A DNA stretch of 64,000 nt from Pedobacter sp. BMA (GTDB lineage: Bacteria > Bacteroidota > Bacteroidia > Sphingobacteriales > Sphingobacteriaceae), in NCBI RefSeq assembly GCF_001027745.1, contig NZ_LECU01000005.1, positions 62,001-126,000 on the forward strand, read 5' to 3'. The translations under genes were made by a program, and so were the position numbers. Below the pieces are notes generated by a model, which had not been told where the DNA came from, did not search any database, and saw only the letters and a list, made by a program, of their open reading frames with translations. Each line of letters begins with the position of its first letter. Position 1 is the first letter of the stretch. Positions 35,492-44,516 of this stretch are shown in pieces.

Positions 35492-36094
35492 TTATTTTTT
35501 TAAATAGGCCGCAATGCAAAGCATAATAAATTCTTTTGAATGGAAGAATACATACCTTTTAATATACTTTGTGGCGCTAACCAGTTGATTACTTACTGTA
35601 GAAGCACTGAGCGACATGATTTCCGCAGCTTCCTGATAACTTTTACCTTCTATTTTACATAGCTTGAATATCTCCTTGCGTTGTGCAGGAAGCTTTTCGA
35701 TGGCCTGATTAAGCAGTTCAACACGTTCTTTGTTAAAAAGGTAGTCTTCAGTTTGTTCGTAAAATTCGGCAAAAGTTTCAAGCAGATAGCGCTGCATTTT
35801 CACATCCAGGGCAACGCGCCTGTAGTAGGCATAAATGGTATTCTGGGCAATTGTAAAAATCCAGGCGGCAAACGATCTCGATAAATCTATTTCTTCCCGC
35901 TTCAGCCAAACCTTCAAAAAAACGTCCTGCATCAACTCATCTACCACTTCAGTAATTTTCACCATGCGCTGCATTTTGGGCAGAAGCAACTTACTGTACT
36001 TCGCATAAATAAAATCGAAACCCTCCCTTTTACCTTCTTTAAGGTATTCGAGATATTTCAATTCATCATTATGGTTGGGGTAGTCAGGGGACAT
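35492..36094 (-). CDS. ECF RNA polymerase sigma factor, FecI-type
   Basis: 200 residues. Region 2 at about 28-95 (FDFIYAKYSKLLLPKMQRMV, DELMQDVFLKVWLKREEIDL, AAWIFTIAQNTIYAYYRR) and region 4 at about 135-185 (LPAQRKEIFKLCKIEGKSYQ, EAAEIMSLSASTVSNQLVSA). FecI-like Bacteroidota type that controls the adjoining SusCD operon together with FecR. A TAGCTTTG (36100-36107, minus strand) lies only 6 bases before the start codon, so the transcript may begin close to the ATG, or the promoter is elsewhere. Confidence 0.92.
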   Translation of the reverse strand: MSPDYPNHNDELKYLEYLKEGKREGFDFIYAKYSKLLLPKMQRMVKITEVVDELMQDVFLKVWLKREEIDLSRSFAAWIFTIAQNTIYAYYRRVALDVKMQRYLLETFAEFYEQTEDYLFNKERVELLNQAIEKLPAQRKEIFKLCKIEGKSYQEAAEIMSLSASTVSNQLVSATKYIKRYVFFHSKEFIMLCIAAYLKK

Positions 36095-36486
36095 TTTGTC
36101 AAAGCTACAAATTAAGCACTTAAAAGTGAAGATTTTAACATCCTGGAATATGCTTTTGCTGTCTCACTTGCTGGAAACAGGCAACGTGTAACGATTGGGA
36201 ATTTAACGGTACTAGAGCTGAATATCACTATTTCCGGCTTAAAAGTAAAAAAGCCCTTCAATCCTGAAAGGGCTTTTTTATAGTCGTCTATCCCTATATA
36301 AGTAGGAGTCACAAAACTATATAATGACTTTTAATTTTTCGGGGGTTGAATAAACTGAACAGAAAAAAGTTTTAATCAACAGTTTGTGAATAATCACGAA
36401 CAGGCTTAAACATTCCGCAGATTCTTACGGGAAGAAATCAGATGCAGCATCACATCCATCAAACTGATAATGAGCATGTAGAGTCA
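36095..36486. other. Intergenic region with hairpin
   Basis: It contains the promoter region of the sigma-factor operon and the bidirectional hairpin at 36247. A 66-codon minus-strand ORF here crosses the hairpin and has no protein-like features. No gene called. Confidence 0.5.
36247..36279 (-). terminator. Hairpin terminator, potentially bidirectional
   Basis: Perfect 12-bp arms AAAAAAGCCCTT and AAGGGCTTTTTT enclose a 9-base loop; T-runs follow on both strands. It lies 208 bp behind the DUF4159 gene (minus strand) and in front of the sigma-factor operon, so it likely ends the DUF4159 transcript. Confidence 0.8.
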
Positions 36487-37116
36487 TTAACTATTGATAC
36501 CCATCGCATATAAAATGATGTTCACAGCGAACTTCGTATTATCTTCAGCCAGAAAACGTTTATTTCTAAAATCATAATCCCATTCACAGCCGTAATCTTT
36601 ATTGCTATATAAAACCCCTATCCTGTTGTTTATGGTTATCGCTTTTAAGTAGTCATGTACCAGATCATCTCCCCAACCATTTAATTCAAAAGATGTTGTT
36701 GGCGGACCTTTTTCAAACTTGAAAAACGAATGGTAAAGACCATGATTGTTCGGAATCTTTTTCAAAGCCGTAGCGCCGAATAAATTACTCATTTGTGTTT
36801 CAAAGGAACGGGCGAACAAACCATCGATATCGTGGTTGCAGTCATCAACGAAAACAAAGCCCCCATTATGTACGTAAGTTTTGAAATTTACGGCCTCCTG
36901 CTGACTAAACTGCACCAGTTTATGTCCGCTCAAATAGCAAAACGGATACTTAAACAAATCGCGGCTGCTCAACTCAATGATCTTCTCTTCCTCATCTAAA
37001 GGAATTGTGGTGTATTCTAAAAGTGAATTTAGTACATTGGAGGGCATACGCTGGTCGGTATCCCAATCTCCTGAATTATACTTCAATCTCGCAAACGTAA
37101 ACTTGGCTCTTTGCAT
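36487..37116 (-). CDS. DUF4159 domain-containing protein
   Basis: 209 residues: FARLKYNSGDWDTDQRMPSN, LNSLLEYTTIPLDEEEKIIE, LFKYPFCYLSGHKLVQFSQQ, NGGFVFVDDCNHDIDGLFAR. The FxxLxYxxGDW...P...PFxYxxGH...NGGFxxVDD pattern is DUF4159, a glutamine-amidotransferase-like fold usually found in MoxR-DUF58-BatA clusters. No signal peptide here, so it is cytosolic in contrast to many relatives. It diverges from the MoxR operon with 95 bp between start codons, so shared control is likely. Biochemical role unknown. Confidence 0.85.
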   Translation of the reverse strand: MQRAKFTFARLKYNSGDWDTDQRMPSNVLNSLLEYTTIPLDEEEKIIELSSRDLFKYPFCYLSGHKLVQFSQQEAVNFKTYVHNGGFVFVDDCNHDIDGLFARSFETQMSNLFGATALKKIPNNHGLYHSFFKFEKGPPTTSFELNGWGDDLVHDYLKAITINNRIGVLYSNKDYGCEWDYDFRNKRFLAEDNTKFAVNIILYAMGINS

Positions 37117-37211
37117 TGTTCTAAATTACCGCCAATTTTTATTAATTCAGATTTTTGAAGGAATTATCTTGTAAATTTTTTGATATTCTGAGATTAAGAT
37201 AAAAAAAGGTT

Positions 37212-38264
37212 GTGTTTATGACCTATATTGAGGCACAATACCGCACAATTAAAAAAAATAAAGTTTTGGAGCGTACAGAAAGTAACTTAAAATTATTGAT
37301 TGGTAAAATCTCCCTGTTAAAAAGCGAAATACAGAAAGTAATTGTTGGGCAGGATGAAATTATTGAAGAAATGCTGATTGCCTTAATGGCCGGTGGACAC
37401 TGTTTGCTGGAAGGCGTACCTGGATTGGCAAAAACTTTAATGGTACGCACCATGTCGCAGGCGCTCGATTTATCGTTCCGCAGGATCCAGTTTACACCCG
37501 ACCTCATGCCTACCGACATTGTGGGTACGGAAATTCTGGAAGAAGACCATGTCACCGGCAAGCGGTTCTTTAAATTTAACAAAGGGCCTTTGTTTGCAAA
37601 CATTGTACTGGCAGATGAGGTAAACAGAACGCCCCCCAAAACGCAGTCTGCGTTACTGGAAGCGATGCAGGAGTTTGAAGTAACTTACGGCGGACAAACA
37701 TATCCCTTAGACCGGCCATTCTTTATTCTGGCTACCCAGAACCCGATAGAGCAGGCTGGAACCTATCCTTTGCCTGAAGCGCAGCTAGACCGTTTTCTGC
37801 TATATATTAAAATTGGCTATCCAACGGCAGCCGAAGAAACGCAAATTTTAAGCAGCACAACCGGAAGTAAAAAAGCAGTAATCAATCCCATTATCGGGGC
37901 TGAAGAAATAAAAGAATTGCAATCCATTACCAGAGAAGTAAGCATCAGCGATGATTTAGTTAGCTATACCAGTGAACTGATCCGCGCCACCAGGCCTGAT
38001 ACCACTGCTGTAACCTTTGTTAAAGAGTGGGTGCGTTGGGGAGCAGGGCCGCGTGCAGGTCAGGCTTTAATCTTAACCGCCAAAGCAAGGGCTTTATTTA
38101 AAGGCAGGTATGCCGTGATTCTGGAAGATTTACAAACCATGGCCTATCCGGTATTGCGCCATAGGGTGTTGATGAACTTTAAAGCAGAAGCTGAAAATGT
38201 GTCTTCAGATCAGGTTACCAGTGAACTGATCAAAGCTATTTCAAAACCCAAAGCAAATATTTAA
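37212..38264 (+). CDS. MoxR family AAA+ ATPase
   Basis: 350 residues from a GTG at 37212 (an ATG two codons later is an alternative). Walker A GVPGLAKT (68-75), Walker B IVLADEVNR (131-139), sensor ATQNPIEQAGTYPLPEAQLD, followed by the C-terminal lid. MoxR ATPases are chaperone-like motors that activate or assemble VWA-domain partners; here the partner genes DUF58 and BatA follow. The stop overlaps the DUF58 start by one base (TAATG). First gene of an eight-gene plus-strand block. Confidence 0.93.
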   Translation: MFMTYIEAQYRTIKKNKVLERTESNLKLLIGKISLLKSEIQKVIVGQDEIIEEMLIALMAGGHCLLEGVPGLAKTLMVRTMSQALDLSFRRIQFTPDLMPTDIVGTEILEEDHVTGKRFFKFNKGPLFANIVLADEVNRTPPKTQSALLEAMQEFEVTYGGQTYPLDRPFFILATQNPIEQAGTYPLPEAQLDRFLLYIKIGYPTAAEETQILSSTTGSKKAVINPIIGAEEIKELQSITREVSISDDLVSYTSELIRATRPDTTAVTFVKEWVRWGAGPRAGQALILTAKARALFKGRYAVILEDLQTMAYPVLRHRVLMNFKAEAENVSSDQVTSELIKAISKPKANI

Positions 38265-39151
38265 TGAGTAAACTACTCGATCCGAAAGTTTTAATGGCGA
38301 TTAAAGAACTGAGCTTGTCGGCTAAAATGACAATCGATGGCTTTATGAGTGGCATTAATAAAAGCACTATAAAAGGTGCCGGATTGGAGTTTAGCCAATA
38401 CCGTAGCTATCAGCCGGGCGATGACCTGCGTTCGCTGGACTGGAAAATGTTTGCCCGGTCCGACCGCTATTACATTCGCGAATCAGAAGTGGAAACAAGC
38501 ATTGCGATCAGGATTTTAATCGATGCAAGTGCCTCCATGAATCACAGCGATGGTGATTTCACTAAAATTGACTATGCCAGATATCTTGGTGCATCATTGG
38601 CATACCTTGCAAACTTACAGGGCGATGCCATCGGCTTATATGTCTTGAAAAACTCGGGGATCTTCTCCATGACACCAAAACAGGATTTTCAGCATCTGGC
38701 AAGGTTGTTTTACCAACTGGAAACCATTCATCCTGATGGAACATTCACCAAACCCATTCATTACAAAGAACTGTTTGCAGGTGCACAAAAACGGGAACTA
38801 TTGGTTTTTGTGACTGATTTATACCAAACTGATGATGAAATCATTAACCTGCTGGATACTTTAAATACCCTTCGCCACGAAATTGTGGTTTTTCATATGG
38901 TTTCCAGAAACGAACTCGAGCTTGATTTTAAAGGCTACACCTCTTTTGAGGATCTGGAAACGGGAGAAACCATACAGATTGACCAGTCTAAAGCCAGAAC
39001 GGAATACAAAACCAAACTGGCAAACTACTTAGCTGAAACCAGAACTAAAATGCTGGATAGAAGAATATTTTACAGAACGATTTGTACTGATGAGCCGCTG
39101 GATCAGGCATTGAGAGATTTTTTAAAACAAAGAAGCAAACTTAGAATTTAA
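38264..39151 (+). CDS. DUF58 domain protein with VWA-like fold
   Basis: 295 residues: FSQYRSYQPGDDLRSLDWKM, FARSDRYYIRESEVETSIAI, RILIDASASMNHSDG. The YxPGDDxRxxDWxxxAR motif is the DUF58 core and the DASASM segment is a degenerate-to-normal MIDAS (DxSxS), so metal binding is plausible. Cytosolic. Translationally coupled to MoxR and followed after 2 bp by the BatA-type gene; in Bacteroidota these three are usually linked with envelope stress (aerotolerance operon, by family knowledge). Confidence 0.92.
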   Translation: MSKLLDPKVLMAIKELSLSAKMTIDGFMSGINKSTIKGAGLEFSQYRSYQPGDDLRSLDWKMFARSDRYYIRESEVETSIAIRILIDASASMNHSDGDFTKIDYARYLGASLAYLANLQGDAIGLYVLKNSGIFSMTPKQDFQHLARLFYQLETIHPDGTFTKPIHYKELFAGAQKRELLVFVTDLYQTDDEIINLLDTLNTLRHEIVVFHMVSRNELELDFKGYTSFEDLETGETIQIDQSKARTEYKTKLANYLAETRTKMLDRRIFYRTICTDEPLDQALRDFLKQRSKLRI

Positions 39152-39153
39152 CT

Positions 39154-40521
39154 GTGCAGTTTTTATATCCCATAGGTTTACTGGCGCTGGCAGGCTTAAT
39201 TGTTCCGCTGATTATCCACCTGTGGAATATTAAGCAGGGAAAGACATTAAAAATCGGAAGCATTACGCTTTTAGGAGAACGTTCAAGCGCGAGCTCAAGA
39301 AGCTTCAGGATCAACGATTGGTTATTACTCATTTTGCGGTGTTTACTTTTGATCATTATTGCCTTTATCCTCGCACAGCCAGTAATTAAGAAAACCTTAC
39401 CAATAAAAAACAGTGGCTGGATTTTAGTGCAAAAATCTAATCTACTTCAGGTTTACAAAGATAACCGCAGAATGATCGATTCATTGATTAAGCGGGGTTA
39501 TGAACTTCATGAATTTAATACGGCATTTGCCACGCTAAATTTGAAGGATACAGCAGATACTCAGCATTCAACAGTTACTTCACTAAGTTATAGCCATTTG
39601 CTCAATCAGCTGAATGATGTTCTGCCGTCAGGCAGCCAAGTCTTCCTTTTTGCTGATCGCCGGCTTGCCAACCTTGAAAGCGGAATCCCTCAAATGGATT
39701 ACAACCTGAATTGGAAAACATTAAATGAAACTGATACGACAAGTAGCTGGATTGCCGAATATGCAGGAATAAAATATGAAGCTGCATCAAATCCTTCAAA
39801 TACAACATACACCCGGGTAAAAAACAATGATGCTGGCCCTATTAAAATTGCCATTTATGAACCTTCAGGCACTAACGACAGGAAATACCTGATTGCTGCA
39901 CTCCGTGCCATTTCAGGCTTCAGTAACCGCCGGCTGGAAATAAATCCCGAAAGTAAAGCCGACATTGGCTTCTGGCTTTCTGACGAACCCGTTTCTCGTG
40001 GTTTCAAATCTTCAATAGAACATAAGGGCACACTATTCCAATATGAAAAAGGAAGGGTAATTCCGGAGGCCTCTTTCCTCCGCATCGAGGGAGAAAGTAT
40101 TTCCTCAACAAAACGAATCCAATCACCAGAAACGCTTGATAAAATCTGGGTTGATGGGTTCGGCAATACCATTTTGGGTCATGAGCAATTAAGTAACCTG
40201 AATATCTATCATTTCTATAGCCGTTTTAATCCACAATGGAACCAACTGGTATGGAATGGGGTATTTGTAAAAGCTTTAATGCCTGTTGTGATTCAGGATC
40301 CAGACCAGGAAGGTTTTGGTTTTAAGCATAATGCTGCAGACCAGCGCCAATTGGCCGATGAACAACAAACAGTAGTTAAACGTAATGCCGCTTCAGGCAC
40401 TGTACAAAAAACTACAAATGCACCAGTCAACCATATTTACTGGGTGCTGGCTTTACTGCTCTTTACCATTGAGCGGATTTTATCTTTCAGAAAAAAAACC
40501 ATTGTTTATGTCAAAAACTGA
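39154..40521 (+). CDS. BatA-domain membrane protein
   Basis: 455 residues from a GTG at 39154. The N-terminal aerotolerance (BatA) domain has two membrane helices: FLYPIGLLALAGLIVPLIIH, then LWNIKQGKTLKIGSITLL, WLLLILRCLLLIIIAFILAQ. A periplasmic domain of about 330 residues follows and a closing helix IYWVLALLLFTIERILSF. No VWA domain is included, so this is the BatA-N plus amidotransferase-like type rather than BatA itself. Overlaps the next gene by 14 bp. Confidence 0.85.
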   Translation: MQFLYPIGLLALAGLIVPLIIHLWNIKQGKTLKIGSITLLGERSSASSRSFRINDWLLLILRCLLLIIIAFILAQPVIKKTLPIKNSGWILVQKSNLLQVYKDNRRMIDSLIKRGYELHEFNTAFATLNLKDTADTQHSTVTSLSYSHLLNQLNDVLPSGSQVFLFADRRLANLESGIPQMDYNLNWKTLNETDTTSSWIAEYAGIKYEAASNPSNTTYTRVKNNDAGPIKIAIYEPSGTNDRKYLIAALRAISGFSNRRLEINPESKADIGFWLSDEPVSRGFKSSIEHKGTLFQYEKGRVIPEASFLRIEGESISSTKRIQSPETLDKIWVDGFGNTILGHEQLSNLNIYHFYSRFNPQWNQLVWNGVFVKALMPVVIQDPDQEGFGFKHNAADQRQLADEQQTVVKRNAASGTVQKTTNAPVNHIYWVLALLLFTIERILSFRKKTIVYVKN

Positions 40522-42640
40522 GGGACAAATCTGGATACATCGCTTAAGGAAAAAGTGGATAACACTTTATCTGCTTCGCTTACTAGCGGTTAGCCTGGCA
40601 ATGGCATTGGTAATTTCTGCATTGCTTGTGCATGTACTTCATTTAGCTGCCTGGTACTTTGTAATTGTACTGGCTATAATTCTGATCATTTTATTGGTTG
40701 CTAAGCCTATCTGGAAAAGCTCAGATAGCGATTTTTCCAGATTCATCAATCATCAATATCCTGAACTCGAGGAAAGTGCCGATTTGCTGCTTCAACATCC
40801 GGAAGGATTATCCATGCTGCAAAAATTACAGCTGGCAAAAATCGAAAAAGTAATCCATACCATAAATCCCGAAAAAGAGCCGCTAAGAAAATTATATATA
40901 GGCTTAGCAATTCTATTGGCTGGTTTGCTGATCAGTTTCGGGATCACAAAAATTCCCCAGATTCACAAAGCACATCAGGTGGCCTCCGCCAATCAAAACC
41001 CGGTACCGATAATCAAGGAAAAAGTCCCCGCAGAAGTTTCCGCATTTGACGTTACCATCATACCCCCTGCCTACACCGGTAAACCTGAACGTAAACAAAA
41101 GCAATTTACCATCAAGGCAGAAACGGGCGCCAGAGTAATCTGGCAATTCGATACAAACATTAGTCTGAAAACAATGAAGATTATTTTCAATGATAAGGAG
41201 ACAATTGTTTTGAAACCGCAAAACCGCGAAGCTACAAAGTGGACTTTTGCAAAGACAATTGAGAAATCAGGTTTCTATCAACTGGAGATAGATGGCAGAA
41301 GATCAGATTTATACCAAATGGAAGTTATACCCGATTTACCGGTAAACATTAAGATCATACAACCGAAGCAACGTACAACAATCGATATCGGTCAACCGCA
41401 AAAGTTTAATCTAAAACTAAACCTGAGTGATGACTATGGAATCAATGATGCTTTTATTTCAGCAACTATGGCCAGTGGTAAAGGCGAAGGTGTAAGCTTT
41501 ACCGAAAAAAAGTTAAGCTTCAACACCAGTTTCAATAACCAGAAGCACATCGCTCTAGGCAAGGAAATCGATTTAAAAAGCTTAGGTATGAAACCTGGCG
41601 ATGAACTTTATTTTTTCATCAAGGCAATGGACAACCATGGTCAATCCAGTCGTTCAGACGTTTATTTCGTTTCAATTGTAGATACAACCGAGCTCATGAG
41701 CATGGCTGGTATGACGAACGGCGTTAACCTGGTTCCGGAATATTTTAGAAGTGAACGGCAGATTATTATTGATACAGAAAAGTTGTTAAAAGAACAGTCT
41801 GGTTTATCTGCAGAGGCTTTCAAAACCCGAAGTAACGAGCTGGGGATCGACCAGAAACTACTAAGGCTTCGCTATGGTCAGTTTTTGGGCGAAGAAAATG
41901 AGACTGAAATTGGCGGCGACCACGACGATCACGATGAACATGCGGAGCATGCAGCGGAGCCTGAAAAATTTGGAGATGTTACCGCCATAATGGATAAGTA
42001 CGCCCATAAACATGATATTGCTGAAGATGCTACGTTTTTTGAACCGGAAATGAAAGCACAGTTAAAAGCCGTTTTAACGGAAATGTGGAATGCAGAACTG
42101 CGTTTGAGAACTTATAAACCACAAGAAGCCTTGCCTTATGAATATAAGGCACTAAGATTATTAAAAGACCTTCAGCAAAAATCAAGGGCTTACGTGGCAA
42201 AAACAACAGTCAAAACCGCATCACTAAAACCCGAAAAACGATTAAGTGGTGAACTGGATAAGATTATGCAGCCTGTTCAAAAAATGTTGGCCGAACGGAA
42301 GGAACAGCGAATGGTCCAGTTAAAAGCTTCGCTGGCCCTTTTGGAAAGTAGAAAGTCAGGAAAGAAATTTACTGAAGGTGATCGTTTTTTATTGAGCGAC
42401 ACTGAAAAGTATATGATTGGTGCCGCAGCCGACAACCCAACAACCTATTTAAATGCTTTGACCAGTTTGAGACGATTGTCAGGCAATACCCGCTTACAGG
42501 TTTCAGATATCGACATCGCCCAGAAAGCGATACAAAAAATGATTAAAGGTGAAACGGCCAGTCCACAAATACAAAGTGCCCTTCCCGCTTCGGCCCTGTA
42601 TCAAAACTATTTCAATAACTTAAACAAAGCAGGCAGATAG
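40508..42640 (+). CDS. DUF4175-like membrane protein with His-rich insert
   Basis: 710 residues from the ATG at 40508, overlapping the BatA gene by 14 bp; a longer frame starting at 40385 lies wholly in that gene and is discarded. Two N-terminal helices (LLRLLAVSLAMALVISALLV, YFVIVLAIILIILLVAKPIW) and a third at about 134-152, then a long periplasmic region with beta domains (FDVTIIPPAYTGKPERKQKQ, the DUF4175 hallmark) and coiled-coil helices. Residues 469-481 are DHDDHDEHAEH-like, a histidine and acid-rich loop that could bind metal. Fits the MoxR/BatA cluster membrane component; no enzymatic motif seen. Confidence 0.8.
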   Translation: MSKTEGQIWIHRLRKKWITLYLLRLLAVSLAMALVISALLVHVLHLAAWYFVIVLAIILIILLVAKPIWKSSDSDFSRFINHQYPELEESADLLLQHPEGLSMLQKLQLAKIEKVIHTINPEKEPLRKLYIGLAILLAGLLISFGITKIPQIHKAHQVASANQNPVPIIKEKVPAEVSAFDVTIIPPAYTGKPERKQKQFTIKAETGARVIWQFDTNISLKTMKIIFNDKETIVLKPQNREATKWTFAKTIEKSGFYQLEIDGRRSDLYQMEVIPDLPVNIKIIQPKQRTTIDIGQPQKFNLKLNLSDDYGINDAFISATMASGKGEGVSFTEKKLSFNTSFNNQKHIALGKEIDLKSLGMKPGDELYFFIKAMDNHGQSSRSDVYFVSIVDTTELMSMAGMTNGVNLVPEYFRSERQIIIDTEKLLKEQSGLSAEAFKTRSNELGIDQKLLRLRYGQFLGEENETEIGGDHDDHDEHAEHAAEPEKFGDVTAIMDKYAHKHDIAEDATFFEPEMKAQLKAVLTEMWNAELRLRTYKPQEALPYEYKALRLLKDLQQKSRAYVAKTTVKTASLKPEKRLSGELDKIMQPVQKMLAERKEQRMVQLKASLALLESRKSGKKFTEGDRFLLSDTEKYMIGAAADNPTTYLNALTSLRRLSGNTRLQVSDIDIAQKAIQKMIKGETASPQIQSALPASALYQNYFNNLNKAGR

Positions 42641-42642
42641 GC

Positions 42643-44424
42643 ATGGAATTCAAATATATCGCTATCATTTTAAGCTTCATTCTGCTTTCCTTTTTGTTAT
42701 ACAAAGAGATTTCCAGAGCAGATAAGGCAAGGTTAATGTGGCGGCTTATTGCCTCCGTGATGGCAGTAACTTGTTTTGCCCTTTTGATTGTTCCGGTGAA
42801 GTATCGCATCCCATCCAGCCAAAACATAAATGAAATTACCTTACTTACAAAAGGAACAAACCCTGATTCTGTTGCAAAAATAAGCGGCACGAAATATTCC
42901 CTGGCCTTTACAATAAAGGGGCTTAAAACCAAACAGATTCAGGATTTACCCTATTTCCTTGCCACTCATCCGGATATTAATAAACTTAATATTTATGGCT
43001 ACGGTTTATCAGATCAAGACTTAAAAGGTTTAGCAGGTTACGGGATAAATTTCCATCCGGCTGCAAAACCAGGCGGCATCATTTCTGCTAACTGGCAACA
43101 AACAATCAAATCCACCGAACAACTACAGGTTCAGGGGGTTTATCAGAATAGCAGTAGCGAAAGTGTAAAGCTTTTGTTAAAAGGCCTGGGAAATTCAATT
43201 GATTCAGTTTCAGTTGCACCAAATTCAAGCAAACCTTTTTCATTCAAAACCCAGCCAAAACAAATTGGAAGGGCAGTTTATGAGCTGATCAGTTTGGAGA
43301 ACAATGATACCCTGGCTAAAGAGCCCCTACCCTTTATTGTGACTGAACAAGGCAAAATGAAAGTTTTGATATTATCTTCCTATCCTGATTTTGAATATAA
43401 ATTTTTGAAAAAATGGCTGTTCGATAACCAGTATCCGCTGGTTTTCCGGACCAGGATCAGCAAAGATAAATACAGCTCAGATTTCCTGAATACAGATAGT
43501 TTAAACGTCGACCGGATCACGGCCTCTTCCCTAAAAAAATTCGATGTTTTAATCATAGATGAGGGTGAACTTGCAGCAATTGCACCGGACGAAAGAACAG
43601 CCATAAACGATGGCGTTAAAGGTGGATTGGGTTTGTTCATCAGAATTTCCGATCTAAAGCCTGCCTCTGCGTTTAGCTCCAGATTTGGCAGGTTTGAATT
43701 GCCTCCTTCGAAAGATAAACAGTTGAGTCTATCGTTAAAGGACGAAGATTACAAATTTGGCAAGCTTCCACTGGAACAGACTTTATTTTTAAAGACGACT
43801 GTGAATGATAAGCCTATGGTTATTGATGGAAGCGGCAAAACTTTAGTGAGCAGTACCCTTCAGGGATCAGGAAAAATGCTCATCACTTCAATCACCTCAA
43901 CGTTCAACTGGCTTCTATCCGGTAGAATAACAGATTACACCAGGTACTGGTCTGCAGTTTTATCAGCGGCAGCAAGAAAGAAACATGAAGCTCAATCTGT
44001 TCAAATACTCCCTCAGTTTCCATCAATTTACGGGAAAACAGAATTTATTGTCGATTTAGCTGAATCGGGTAAAGCGCCACAAATAAAAGTTAATGGTGTA
44101 AAGCTTGCACCCGGGCAAAATATTGAGCTTCCGTTTGAGTGGCAGGCGTCCTTTTGGCCAGAAACCTCTGGCTGGAAGGCATTATCTGTCAACCAATCAA
44201 CTCAACCTTTCTTTGTTTATAAAAATACAGACTGGCTGGCTTTAAAAAATCAACAAACTATCATTTCTACCTCACAGCTTTCAAACAAAGCAAACCATCA
44301 CACTACAAAAACCTCACTAACGAATAACTTTTCAGAAAAGGAGGTTTCAATATGGTGGTTTTTATCAGGATTTATACTTGCTTCTGCCTTTTTATGGTAC
44401 GAATCGAGAATCCTTTCAGCCTAA
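42643..44424 (+). CDS. Membrane protein with glutamine amidotransferase-like domain
   Basis: 593 residues. N-terminal helices YIAIILSFILLSFLLYKEI and LIASVMAVTCFALLIVPVKY, C-terminal helix ISIWWFLSGFILASAFLWYE. The middle (about 235-440) has the flavodoxin-like pattern of class I amidotransferase folds: KMKVLILSSYPDFEYKFLKK, FDVLIIDEGELAAIAPDERT, GGLGLFIRISD, without a catalytic cysteine or histidine that I can identify. Such inactive domains accompany BatA-type proteins. It starts 2 bp after the DUF4175-like stop; a 92-bp gap follows. Confidence 0.75.
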   Translation: MEFKYIAIILSFILLSFLLYKEISRADKARLMWRLIASVMAVTCFALLIVPVKYRIPSSQNINEITLLTKGTNPDSVAKISGTKYSLAFTIKGLKTKQIQDLPYFLATHPDINKLNIYGYGLSDQDLKGLAGYGINFHPAAKPGGIISANWQQTIKSTEQLQVQGVYQNSSSESVKLLLKGLGNSIDSVSVAPNSSKPFSFKTQPKQIGRAVYELISLENNDTLAKEPLPFIVTEQGKMKVLILSSYPDFEYKFLKKWLFDNQYPLVFRTRISKDKYSSDFLNTDSLNVDRITASSLKKFDVLIIDEGELAAIAPDERTAINDGVKGGLGLFIRISDLKPASAFSSRFGRFELPPSKDKQLSLSLKDEDYKFGKLPLEQTLFLKTTVNDKPMVIDGSGKTLVSSTLQGSGKMLITSITSTFNWLLSGRITDYTRYWSAVLSAAARKKHEAQSVQILPQFPSIYGKTEFIVDLAESGKAPQIKVNGVKLAPGQNIELPFEWQASFWPETSGWKALSVNQSTQPFFVYKNTDWLALKNQQTIISTSQLSNKANHHTTKTSLTNNFSEKEVSIWWFLSGFILASAFLWYESRILSA

Positions 44425-44516
44425 CTGCAGTTTGAAACTAAAATGTTATAAATATATTGGCTATCTAAGCACATTAATGGCTATCTTGAGATCGTAAATC
44501 ACCTAAACCGAACCAA

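Noticed and set aside
36112..36312. Minus-strand 66-codon ORF before the sigma-factor gene
   Set aside because: It crosses a strong terminator hairpin and has no protein-like pattern.
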